Both the position numbers and the translations under genes were made by a program. Below the pieces are notes generated by a model. It saw only the letters and a list, made by a program, of their open reading frames with translations, had not been told where the DNA came from and ran no database searches. Of a stretch of 39,585 bases of DNA, positions 7,166 to 14,728 are shown in pieces (the first letter of the stretch is position 1; each line of letters begins with the position of its first letter). The DNA is from Pseudomonadota bacterium (GTDB taxonomy: Bacteria > Pseudomonadota > Alphaproteobacteria > Rhizobiales > Beijerinckiaceae): contig JAKAJL010000032.1 in NCBI GenBank assembly GCA_021813805.1, positions 1 through 39,585 of the forward strand, in the 5' to 3' direction.

Positions 7166-8481
7166 GGCTCGACCGGAAAGAGGCGCGCCGCCGCATCACC
7201 GCCGTCAACAAGGCCCTGCGCGACGGCCATCGGCCGCCCGGTGTCGAGCCGAGCCGCAAGGAGCCCAACGCCGTCACCGTCGCGGCCGAACGGCTCGGCG
7301 TGTCACGGCAGAGCTTCGCGCAGGTGCTCCCGTCGATCGCGCGGCATTACGGCCTGACGCCGAACTGGGATCTGTGGAAGCCGGAGGAATTGCCGCCGCT
7401 GCCGAAGGCGCCCGAGCCTGCGGCTGATCCACTTGTCGTGCGCCAGCTGCGCGACCGCCTGGCGCAGGCCGAGACGCTGCGCGCCCAGGCGGAGCGCGAG
7501 GCGATTTCCGGCGCGGCCTTGCGCGAGGGCGTGTTCAAACTCGCCGCGACCCCGCCGACGCCGCCCGACTGGGCCGGCGACAAGGCGCCCGGGGCCAAGC
7601 ACCGCGAGGCCATCGTGCTGCCGATCAGCGACGTCCATATGGGCGAGGTGATCGACCTCGAGCAGATGGGCGGCCGCAATTCCTACAACCGCGCCATCGC
7701 GGCGAGGCGGCTGGAGCGGCTGTTCCAGAGCGTGGTCAAGCTCGGCACGTCTCATTGGCACGGCCCGCCGCCGGCGGTGATTTATGTGGTTCTGCTCGGC
7801 GACCTGATCACCGGCGAGATCCACGACGAACTGGCCAAGACCAACGACCTTTTGTCGATCCCAGCCGTGCGCGAACTGTCTGGCCTGCTGATTTCCGGGC
7901 TCGACCTGCTGCTGCAGAAATTCGCCTGCGAGATCCGCGTTGTCTCGTTGCCGGGCAATCACGGCCGCACCACGCGAAAGCCCGAGGCCAAGGGCGCCGC
8001 GATCAACAGCTACGACACGCTCGTCGCCTGGAGCGTGGAAAGCTGGTATCGCGCCAAGGGCGCGAAGCGCATCAGCTTTTCCGCTCCCGCCTCTGGCGAC
8101 GCGCTGATCAATATCGCCGGCTGGCGGGTGCTGTTCACCCACGGCAACAATATCGGGTCGCGCGGCGGCATGGGCTTCATCGGCCCGGCGGCCACCATCG
8201 CCCGCGGGATGCAGCGGGTCATCCAGGATTACGCGGCGGTCGGCGAGATCGTCGATTACGTCGTCACCGGCCATTTCCACACGCCGATCGAGCTGGAGCA
8301 GGGCTTCTGCAACGGCTCGGTGCCGGGCCCAAGCGAATATTCGATGCAGGGCCGCATGCGCTCGCACCCGGCGAGCCAGTGGTTCCTGACGTTCCATCCG
8401 GAGATTGGCGTGGCGCGCCGGTGGAAGATCTACCTCGGCGCGCCGGATGAGGGCTCGATCTACAAGGGGAGGGCGGTTTGA
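7162..8481 (+). CDS. Calcineurin-like metallophosphoesterase with N-terminal HTH-like region
   Basis: A 439-residue protein starting at GTG. The N-terminal 60 residues contain an HTH-like segment (VTVAAERLGVSRQSFAQVL), followed by a Pro-rich linker and a helix (VRQLRDRLAQAETLRAQ). From about residue 150 the full metallophosphoesterase motif set is visible: D157-x-H159 (SDVHMGE), GD at 213-214, GNH at 265-267, TH at 326-327 and GHFH at 370-373. All metal-binding residues are present, so an active two-metal phosphoesterase is expected. Substrate is unknown; DNA or nucleotide processing is likely given the HTH and the kinase gene downstream. Confidence 0.85.
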   Translation: MRLDRKEARRRITAVNKALRDGHRPPGVEPSRKEPNAVTVAAERLGVSRQSFAQVLPSIARHYGLTPNWDLWKPEELPPLPKAPEPAADPLVVRQLRDRLAQAETLRAQAEREAISGAALREGVFKLAATPPTPPDWAGDKAPGAKHREAIVLPISDVHMGEVIDLEQMGGRNSYNRAIAARRLERLFQSVVKLGTSHWHGPPPAVIYVVLLGDLITGEIHDELAKTNDLLSIPAVRELSGLLISGLDLLLQKFACEIRVVSLPGNHGRTTRKPEAKGAAINSYDTLVAWSVESWYRAKGAKRISFSAPASGDALINIAGWRVLFTHGNNIGSRGGMGFIGPAATIARGMQRVIQDYAAVGEIVDYVVTGHFHTPIELEQGFCNGSVPGPSEYSMQGRMRSHPASQWFLTFHPEIGVARRWKIYLGAPDEGSIYKGRAV

Positions 8482-8702
8482 CCGATCACGACCGGCTGCT
8501 GCGCGAAGCGGCCGCCTCGGACGCCGCCGGCGTCCTCGCCCGCGCCGCCGACGACATCGAGCGCGTCGCGGCCCATCTCGACGATATTTCGCAGGTGACG
8601 CTCGGACGCGTCGTCGCCAGCCTGCGCACCATCGCCAGGCTGAAACGGCCCAAAGTTCCGCCGAAGCCTGCGCCGACGCCGGGCGACGTGAGGGATTTCT
8701 GA
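8478..8702 (+). CDS. Small helical phage protein of unknown function
   Basis: A 74-residue protein starting with TTG overlapping the upstream stop (TTGA); its own stop overlaps the next ATG. It is helical and charged (LLREAAASDAAGVLARAADDIERVAAHLDD) with a basic Pro-rich C-terminus. No family is recognised. Coupling on both sides supports that it is expressed together with the phosphoesterase and the kinase. Confidence 0.6.
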   Translation: MTDHDRLLREAAASDAAGVLARAADDIERVAAHLDDISQVTLGRVVASLRTIARLKRPKVPPKPAPTPGDVRDF

Positions 8703-9247
8703 TGAAGGCCGCGCCAAGACTGATCGGCCTGTGCGGGGCCGCCGGCAGCGGCAAGTCGTTCGCCGCCGCGCATTTAGAGGACGCGCACGACTTCAACCGC
8801 CTGCGCTTCGCGGCGCCCTTGAAGAAAATGCTGCGGGCCCTCGGCCTGACCGAGGCCGAGATCGAGGGCGAACGGAAAGAACAGCCCTGCGGCCTGCTGT
8901 GCGGCAAGACGCCGCGTCAGGCCATGCAATGGCTGGGCACGGAATGGGGCCGCAAGCTGATCGGCGCGGAGTTCTGGGTCAACGCCTGGGGCGAGCTGGC
9001 CGACGACCTGCTCGCGAACCAATGCGCGATCGCGGTCGAGGACGTCCGCTTCGCCAATGAGGCGGCGGCGATCTGGAAACGCGGCGGGCTGCTGGTGCGG
9101 ATCGATCGCGCCGGCGCCGGATCGGCGAGCGCGGCAGGGCACGAGAGCGAGGCGCTGGCTTTCCCCTATGACCTGCGCCTGACCAATCCCGGGACGCCGG
9201 AAGACTTCCGGCGTCTGCTCGACGATCTCGCCAAGGGTAAGGCCTGA
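8702..9247 (+). CDS. Phage deoxynucleoside monophosphate kinase-like P-loop protein
   Basis: A 181-residue protein with a clear Walker A motif at residues 12 to 19 (GAAGSGKS) near the N-terminus. It also has features of phage dNMP kinases: the FAAPLKKML segment after the P-loop, and GKTPRQAMQWLGTEWGRKLIG in the middle, resembling T4 gp1-type and related adenylate-kinase-like proteins. It would phosphorylate dNMPs to supply phage DNA synthesis. ATG at 8702 overlaps the upstream stop. Confidence 0.75.
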   Translation: MKAAPRLIGLCGAAGSGKSFAAAHLEDAHDFNRLRFAAPLKKMLRALGLTEAEIEGERKEQPCGLLCGKTPRQAMQWLGTEWGRKLIGAEFWVNAWGELADDLLANQCAIAVEDVRFANEAAAIWKRGGLLVRIDRAGAGSASAAGHESEALAFPYDLRLTNPGTPEDFRRLLDDLAKGKA

Positions 9248-9258
9248 GAGGGTGAAAC

Positions 9259-9429
9259 ATGCGCCGCCTCCCCTACGTCGAGGAGCCCGAAGAGGCGCAG
9301 GAGCGAAAGGCGCTGGCCGCGACCGACGGCAAGATCGCCCGGTCGCTGACGCCAAGGCATCCGAAACGGCAGAGCGTCAGGCGGCGAAAGCTCAAGCGCC
9401 GAAGACACGACGGCGAGCCGCCTATCTGA
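9259..9429 (+). CDS. Small very basic phage protein
   Basis: A 56-residue ORF with a GAGAGGGTGAAAC ribosome binding region before the ATG. The N-terminus is acidic (YVEEPEEAQE), the C-terminus strongly basic (RRRKLKRRRHD), which could bind nucleic acid. A longer ORF in another frame (9252-9464) overlaps it, but its Arg/Ala-rich composition looks like a shadow. No family is recognised. Confidence 0.45.
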   Translation: MRRLPYVEEPEEAQERKALAATDGKIARSLTPRHPKRQSVRRRKLKRRRHDGEPPI

Positions 9430-9503
9430 GCCGGAACCTCACGCCATGGTTCCTGCCGGCGTGATTCCCCGGAAACCCCTTAATGCGTTGATTTTTTTCA
9501 ATG

Positions 9504-9547
9504 TATAAAAGGTCGCGAATTTCACGCGCCTTTCATCCGCGTGAAAT
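9504..9547 (+). promoter_or_regulatory. Candidate promoter and operator before the excisionase-like gene
   Basis: A TATAAA hexamer at 9504-9509 lies in an AT-rich patch unlike its surroundings; no good -35 at 17 bases is seen. Just downstream is a perfect 10-bp inverted repeat ATTTCACGCG/CGCGTGAAAT (9519-9528 with 9538-9547) with a 9-base spacer. A dyad overlapping the likely transcription start is what a repressor operator would look like. No T run follows, so it is not a terminator. Confidence 0.45.
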
Positions 9548-9609
9548 GCGTCGCGTGGGGCCTTATCCTTTCAGCGTTGGGGCAATCCAGCAAATTGAAA
9601 GGAAATGGC

Positions 9610-9915
9610 ATGACTGAAAAATCGGTTCAGCGCACCGCCGCCACGCGGATCGATGAACATGAGGCCGCCGCATATCTCGGCGGCGAGCAGCCGCTTTCGG
9701 TAAGAACTCTGCAAAAGTGGCGCTCGCTTGGTTATGGCCCGCGCTACTTCAAACTCGGGGCCGTCGTGCGCTATGCGGTTGCCGACCTCGACGCGTTCTT
9801 GGCGGCCGGCGCGCGCGATCCCAGATCTGAGGCCGCGCACCCAGGCCGAAACAAAACCGCGACGGAAAGTCCCGGAAAAAGTCCCGGAATTGCGGGCCGG
9901 TGGCGCATAAGATGA
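9610..9915 (+). CDS. AlpA/excisionase-like small HTH protein
   Basis: A 101-residue protein with a winged-helix HTH of the AlpA/excisionase (HTH_17) type: DEHEAAAYLGGEQPLSVRTLQKWRSLGYGPRYFKLG, then VRYAVADLDAFL. Such proteins bind phage ends to help excision or control the integrase. The ATG at 9610 has AAAGGAAATGGC upstream. The C-terminus is encoded by a 12-bp tandem repeat (9866-9889) and the gene lies about 35 bases from the tRNA-derived attachment sequence. Both fit a recombination-directionality role. No integrase gene is next to it. Confidence 0.75.
   Translation: MTEKSVQRTAATRIDEHEAAAYLGGEQPLSVRTLQKWRSLGYGPRYFKLGAVVRYAVADLDAFLAAGARDPRSEAAHPGRNKTATESPGKSPGIAGRWRIR
9866..9889. repeat. 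Perfect 12-bp tandem repeat near the attachment site
   Basis: AAAGTCCCGGAA occurs twice without a gap (9866-9877 and 9878-9889), 60 bases before the tRNA-derived core. Short tandem direct repeats beside an att core are typical of integrase arm-type or excisionase binding sites. They also lie in the coding end of the excisionase-like gene, giving SPGKSPG in the protein. Confidence 0.6.
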
Positions 9916-9949
9916 TGATATTACGAAGACAATAGAATTACGCAGCTAC

Positions 9950-9996
9950 GTCTGGGGGACTAGGGGTCGTGGGTTCGAATCCCGCCACTCCGACCA
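9950..9996 (+). other. attR-like junction: 3' fragment of a tRNA-Pro(GGG) gene
   Basis: These 47 bases read as the last part of a tRNA. They give the anticodon loop CTGGGGG with the 3' anticodon strand ACTAG, a variable loop, a T arm (GTGGG-TTCGAAT-CCCGC, 9969-9985), the 3' acceptor strand CACTCCGA and an encoded CCA. The 5' acceptor strand, D arm and 5' anticodon strand are absent; upstream is phage-like sequence. This is the expected structure of a phage att site formed by integration into the 3' end of a tRNA gene. The complete tRNA-Pro should lie at the other prophage end, left of the window. Confidence 0.75.
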
Positions 9997-10535
9997 CAAA
10001 ATCGGTAAATTAGCCACTTGCTGCTTCCGGAAGCTTTATCGCCGGAAGCGCCAAGCGCCCGATTGCCGGGCCGGGCGTCGAATCGTCAAAGCGCCTCATC
10101 GTCGAGCCGCCGCATCGCGTGGGCGGCCAAGGTGGCGTTTGGGATGGTGCGACGGTGTACGACGTTGGCGGCGTCGTGAATTGCCGATGGCCCCCTCCGT
10201 CGCCGACCGCTTGGCCGGGCGCCCATCTGGACCGGACGCAGGGGGCGCCCGGCGCTTTCAGCCGTGCCGCAAGGCTTCGCGCGCGGGCATTCCCCATGTC
10301 TGGAGGGCAATGTCGCGCAAGGATTTTCATCGAGGGCGAAGGCGCCGGTCGTGTCCAGTCAATGTTGCAGGCCGAAACACACGAAAGCGCGGTCGGCGGC
10401 TTGTTTCATGTTGGCGCGGATCGAGCGGCTTGTACCAATCCTCCATCACGACCGCCCTGAGTTCCGACGCGAAATGCAACACCCCCCGCCGATCTGGTGT
10501 CGGCTTGGCTGTTCATGACCAATGGGAGTGTCGCC
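9997..10535. other. Gene-poor scar region right of the attachment junction
   Basis: About 540 bases without a gene I can support. Several ORFs of 70 to 250 codons cross it on both strands, but none has a plausible start, ribosome binding site or recognisable product, and they switch frame. An 8-bp inverted repeat GCTTCCGG/CCGGAAGC lies at 10023-10030 and 10042-10049. The region is probably decayed mobile-element DNA. Confidence 0.5.
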
Positions 10536-10700
10536 ATGCGATCCTATTGGCGCCTTTCCGAGGAGGAAAGAGACCAGATCGGCGTTTGCGCGCGGCCGGG
10601 CGCTCGATCGACGCCATCGCCAAGGCGCTCGGCCGGCCGAAATGCACGATCAGCCGCGAACTATTCCGCAACTCCCTGGCCTCGCGCCGCGCGGCTTCGA
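10536..10700 (+). pseudogene. IS30-type transposase N-terminal remnant, frameshifted
   Basis: From the ATG at 10536 the frame reads MRSYWRLSEEERDQIG, the usual opening of IS30-family transposases. After about codon 20 the homology continues in another frame as AAGRSIDAIAKALGRPKCTISRELFRNS, the IS30 HTH, so there is a frameshift near 10593-10600. After about 10690 no transposase similarity remains, and the catalytic DDE domain is missing. It is a dead remnant. It lies 540 bases from the prophage junction. Confidence 0.6.
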
Positions 10701-10927
10701 CAGCCAGAGGTCCGGGACTGGCGGGTCGGCTCGCTCCCCGACCGCTCGGCGGCGGGCAAGGACGTCTCCTCCACGCCTGTTCGCATGACGCTCCGCTCGA
10801 CAGCCTGACGGTCGCCGCGGAAGGTCTCGCCGAAACCGACGACGCCGCTCGCGAGGACAAGCGCGCCGCCTTGAGCGTGGACGCCGGCCAGTAGGCGAGC
10901 TGGCAAATTCAGCGGCGACTCGAGCGT

Positions 10928-11773
10928 TCAGCCGTTGGTGGAGAAACCCGGATAGAGCGTCATGCCGCCATCGACGAAAATGGTCGACCCCACGATATAG
11001 TCGGTATGATCCGAGGCCAGCCAGACAGCGACATGGCCGATGTCCTCCGGCTCGCCGATGCGGCCATAGGGCACGAGCTCCATCAGCCGGTCATAGGCCT
11101 CTTGCGTGTCCCAGGCCGAGGTGTTGATCGGGGTGCGGATGGCGCCCGGCGCGATGGAATTGATGCGGATGCGGGCCGGCGCGCATTCCTGGGCCAGGCT
11201 TTCCATCAATTGCATGATGCCGCCCTTAGACGAGGCGTAATTGACATGGCCCGCCCAGGGAATCGTCTGGTGGACGGAACTCATGCAGATGATCTTGCCG
11301 GCGGCGCGCGAGACCTCGGGCCTGACGCCGCGGCGCTTGAACTCGCGGATCGCCGCGCGCGCGCAGAGAAATTGTCCGGTCAGATTGACGCTGAGCACCT
11401 TGTGCCACTGATCGAGCGTCATCGTCTCGATTGCGGCGTCGCGTTGCAGCCCGGCGTTGGAGACGAGAATGTCGAGCGTGCCGAAATCGGCGATCGCCTG
11501 TTTGAACATTGCCTCGACCTCGCCCTCGTCGGCGACGTCCGCCTTGTAGGCCGCGGCGTTCACGCCTTCCGCCTTGGCGGCTTCGACGACGTCGTTGGCG
11601 GCGTCGTCGCCGACGACATAATTGATGGCGACATCCGCGCCAGCCTTGGCGAAGGCGAGGGCGACGGCCTTGCCGATGCCGGAATTGGCGCCGGTGACCA
11701 GCGCCTTCTGGCCGGCGAGCAGCTTGGGCAATCGTGGCAGCGGCGGCGCCTTTGTGGCGGATGAGGAACTCAT
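10928..11773 (-). CDS. SDR family oxidoreductase, glucose 1-dehydrogenase-like
   Basis: A 281-residue classical short-chain dehydrogenase. The cofactor motif TGANSGIG is at residues 27 to 34, NAG at 106-108, the catalytic Ser in ICMSSVHQ, and YxxxK at Y179/K183. The C-terminus has VPYGRIGEPEDIGHVAVWLAS and FVDGGMTLYPGF, typical of the glucose 1-dehydrogenase-like subgroup. It probably oxidises a sugar or polyol with NAD(P). A GGGAG site precedes the ATG. It lies 61 bases downstream of the GH63-like gene on the same strand, so the two may share a transcript. Confidence 0.85.
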   Translation of the reverse strand: MSSSSATKAPPLPRLPKLLAGQKALVTGANSGIGKAVALAFAKAGADVAINYVVGDDAANDVVEAAKAEGVNAAAYKADVADEGEVEAMFKQAIADFGTLDILVSNAGLQRDAAIETMTLDQWHKVLSVNLTGQFLCARAAIREFKRRGVRPEVSRAAGKIICMSSVHQTIPWAGHVNYASSKGGIMQLMESLAQECAPARIRINSIAPGAIRTPINTSAWDTQEAYDRLMELVPYGRIGEPEDIGHVAVWLASDHTDYIVGSTIFVDGGMTLYPGFSTNG

Positions 11774-11834
11774 GAAGGGTCTCCCGGACTTGGCGTTGGC
11801 GGATTGAGGCGGCTCTCGCTTTCGGCTGGACTTT

Positions 11835-14600
11835 TCAGCTGGCGGGGTCGTCGGCTTGCGTCATGGTCAGGCGCGCATTGGTCGCCGAGGCCGGCTCGGC
11901 TTGCGCGCCGCTGCCCCGGGCAAGCGGGGCGAAGAGCACGGCGGCCAGGCCGGTCCAGCCGGTCTGGTGCGACGCGCCCAGGCCGCGCCCGTCGTCGCCG
12001 TGATAATATTCATAGAAAAGATTGAGGTCGCGGAAGGCGGGGTCCTCGTCGAAACGCGGAGTGGCGCGGTGGTAAGGCCGCCTGCCGTCGGCGCCGCGCA
12101 GGAAAAGCGATCGCAGGCGCCGCGTCAGCTCATCGGCCGCGCCGCTAAGATCGGTGGCGACGCCCGATCCCGCCGGCGCCTCGATGCGGAACTGGTCGCC
12201 GTAATAAAGGTCGAGTTTGCGCAGGGCCTGGATCAGCAGGGCGTTGATCGGCATCCACACCGGCCCGCGCCAGTTGGAATTGCCGCCGTAAATGCGCGTT
12301 CGGCCTTCGCCGGGCTCATAATCGAGGGTGAAGACTTGGCCGTTGAGCTCCATCGTGAACGGATGGGCCGCGTGAATCTTCGATACCGACCGCAGGCCAT
12401 AGGGCGACAGGAACTCTTCCTCGCTCAGCGCGCGGTTGAGCGTGGCGGTCAGGCGACGCCAGCGCAAGAGCGACAACAGGCGGTAGCCCTTGTCGTTGGG
12501 CGTGCGCCAATCCGACACTAGCCGCGCGAGGTCGGGTCTGTGCTCGACATACCAGTCCATGCGCCGTCTGAACTGCGGCAGGCGTTCGAGGAAGTGCTCG
12601 TGGACGACCTCGGTGGCGAAAATCGGAATGAGGCCCACCACCGAGAAGATGCGGATTGGCCGCGGCTTCTGACCGGGCAGCCGCAGCATGTCGAAATAAA
12701 ACTGCTCCTCGTCGTCCCACAGGCCATTGTCGCCCCGGTCGGGCGCGCCGTGGAGGGCGGCGGCGATCTCCAGGAAATGCTCGAAAAACTTTGTCGCGAG
12801 ATCTTCGTAGACCGGATTGACGAGAGCGATTTCGAGGGCGACGCGCATCATCGATAGCGAGAACGCGGCGGCCCAGGCCGTTCCGTCGCACTGGTCGAGC
12901 TGGGCGTCCTCCGGCAGCTTCCCGCGCATGTCGAATAAGCCGATGTTGTCGAGGCCGAGAAAGCCGCCTTGAAAGATGTTGCGGCCGCCCGAGTCCACGC
13001 TGTTGACCCACCAGGTGAAGTTCAGCAGCAGCTTGTGGAAGATGCGTTCGAGGAAGACGACGTCGCCGATTCCGGTGGCCTTGCGGTCGATCTCGTAGAT
13101 CTGCAGCGCGGCCCAGGCGTGGACGGGCGGGTTGATGTCGTTGAAGTCCCATTCATAGGCGGCCAGCCGGCCGTTGGGATGCTGGCAGCGCGACTGGGTG
13201 AGGAGCGTGAGCTGATTCTTGGCGAAGGCCGGGTCGATCAGCGCGAAAGTGACGGCGTGGAAGGCGAGGTCCCAGGCGGCGAACCAGGGATATTCCCAGG
13301 AATCGGGCATGGACATGATGTCGCCGGGCTGGTCGGGATCGACGTCGCCGAGCGCAAGGTGCAGCCAGTTGGCGTTGCGGCCGTCGCGGCGCGCCGGCGG
13401 CGGCGGGGGCTGGGTCGGGTCGCCTTCAAGCCAGCGCCGAACGTCATAGCCATAGAATTGCTTGCACCACAGCATGCCGGCGAAGGCCTGCCGCTGCACG
13501 AGGCGCTGATCGGCTCCTTCGACGCCCGATTGAAGCGCCGCGTAAAATTCCTCCGTCTCGGCGACGCGGGCGGCGAAGCAGGCGTCGAAATCGCCGAACG
13601 GATCGGTTTGCGATGGCCTGCGCAATCGTGCGCGCAAAATGTTCGAGCCGCCGGCCGCGATCTCGAAGGTCGCATGAAACGCGGCCTTGGTGCCGGTCCT
13701 GTCGGGATTTATCGCGTCGGCGCGGCCAGCGACGACGAAATCGTTGATCGCGTCCTTGGGATGGCCTTGCGGGGCGGCGCGATAGAGGCGGCGGACATTG
13801 GTTTCATTGTCGCAGAACAGCGCCGTTTCGACGCCGTCGCAGATGAATTCGAATTCGTCGCCCTTCAGGGTCGTCAGCGCGATCCGGCCGTTCGCGCCGG
13901 CGCGCAAAACGGGCTTGCGGGCGTTCTCCGACCACGACCAGAGGTTGCGAAACCAGATATGCGGCAGGACGTGAAGGACCGCCGCGTCCGGCCCGCGATT
14001 GACGACGGTGACGCGGAGCAGAATGTCGTCGGCGTCGGCTTTGGCGTATTCGATGGTCACGTCGAAATAACGGTTCTCGTCGAAGACGCCGGTGTCGATC
14101 AGTTCATATTCCGGCTCGTCGAGGCCGCGTGCGGCGTTTTTTTCGACCAGTTCTTCATAGGGAAAGGGCGCCTGCGGATATTTGTACAGCATCCGCATGT
14201 AAGCGTGGCTCGGGACGCCATCGAGGTAATAATAGAGCTCCTTGACGTCCTCGCCGTGATTGCCCTGGGCGTTGGCGAGGCCGAACATGCGCTCCTTCAA
14301 TATGGGGTCGCGTCCGTTCCACAGGGCCAGCGCCATGCAAGTCTCCAGCCGGGAATCGGCGAAGCCGCCAAGTCCGTCCTCGCCCCAGCGGTAGGCGCGG
14401 CTGCGCGCGTGGTCGTGCGGAAAATAGGCCCATGCGTCGCCGTTGGCCGAATAATCCTCGCGGACCGTGCCCCATTGCCGCTCCGCGAGATAGGGGCCCC
14501 AGCGCCGCCAGCCGGCGCCCTCGGCGATCTGCGCCAGCCGCCGCCCCTCGGCGGTCTTGGCGCAGATGGCGCATTGCGCGTTTGAGGTTTCCGTTTTCAT
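11835..14600 (-). CDS. GH63/MGH1-like glucosidase
   Basis: A 921-residue protein with the features of bacterial GH63 (MGH1-type) glucosidases. It has an N-terminal beta-rich domain beginning GWRRWGPYLAERQWGTVREDYSANGDAWAYFPHDHARSRAYRWGEDG. A large (alpha/alpha)6-type domain follows, with PDSWEYPWFAAWDLAFHA, ECDG-like region QCDGTAWAAAF and NSNWRGPVWMPINALL near the C-terminus. It probably hydrolyses alpha-glucosides such as trehalose-, glucosylglycerate- or mannosylglycerate-like compounds; the substrate cannot be fixed from sequence. There is no signal peptide, so it acts in the cytoplasm. Its neighbours are a GMC oxidoreductase upstream and an SDR downstream. Confidence 0.8.
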   Translation of the reverse strand: MKTETSNAQCAICAKTAEGRRLAQIAEGAGWRRWGPYLAERQWGTVREDYSANGDAWAYFPHDHARSRAYRWGEDGLGGFADSRLETCMALALWNGRDPILKERMFGLANAQGNHGEDVKELYYYLDGVPSHAYMRMLYKYPQAPFPYEELVEKNAARGLDEPEYELIDTGVFDENRYFDVTIEYAKADADDILLRVTVVNRGPDAAVLHVLPHIWFRNLWSWSENARKPVLRAGANGRIALTTLKGDEFEFICDGVETALFCDNETNVRRLYRAAPQGHPKDAINDFVVAGRADAINPDRTGTKAAFHATFEIAAGGSNILRARLRRPSQTDPFGDFDACFAARVAETEEFYAALQSGVEGADQRLVQRQAFAGMLWCKQFYGYDVRRWLEGDPTQPPPPPARRDGRNANWLHLALGDVDPDQPGDIMSMPDSWEYPWFAAWDLAFHAVTFALIDPAFAKNQLTLLTQSRCQHPNGRLAAYEWDFNDINPPVHAWAALQIYEIDRKATGIGDVVFLERIFHKLLLNFTWWVNSVDSGGRNIFQGGFLGLDNIGLFDMRGKLPEDAQLDQCDGTAWAAAFSLSMMRVALEIALVNPVYEDLATKFFEHFLEIAAALHGAPDRGDNGLWDDEEQFYFDMLRLPGQKPRPIRIFSVVGLIPIFATEVVHEHFLERLPQFRRRMDWYVEHRPDLARLVSDWRTPNDKGYRLLSLLRWRRLTATLNRALSEEEFLSPYGLRSVSKIHAAHPFTMELNGQVFTLDYEPGEGRTRIYGGNSNWRGPVWMPINALLIQALRKLDLYYGDQFRIEAPAGSGVATDLSGAADELTRRLRSLFLRGADGRRPYHRATPRFDEDPAFRDLNLFYEYYHGDDGRGLGASHQTGWTGLAAVLFAPLARGSGAQAEPASATNARLTMTQADDPAS

Positions 14601-14728
14601 CTGTGCTCTGGCTTCTATTTGACAGCGGTCTGATAGTCACCCTATCGGGCATGCCGCCGCGGGGGCGGGGCGACGTTGGGGCGATTCGCCGGCTCTTTCA
14701 AATGGGGCCTCGCGCTCGGCTCCTCAAG

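Noticed and set aside
9252-9464. A 70-codon ORF overlapping the small basic phage protein
   Set aside because: It is Arg/Ala-rich shadow-like sequence; the overlapping frame has the better ribosome binding site and a more protein-like composition.
10010-10330. Minus-strand ORFs right of the attachment junction
   Set aside because: There is no ribosome binding site and no recognisable product, and the frames change; possibly a decayed transposase, but not supportable.
10139-10894. A 251-codon plus-strand frame across the scar region
   Set aside because: Only a short inner part resembles an IS30 transposase and in a frame broken from its start; the rest is Arg-rich with no features.
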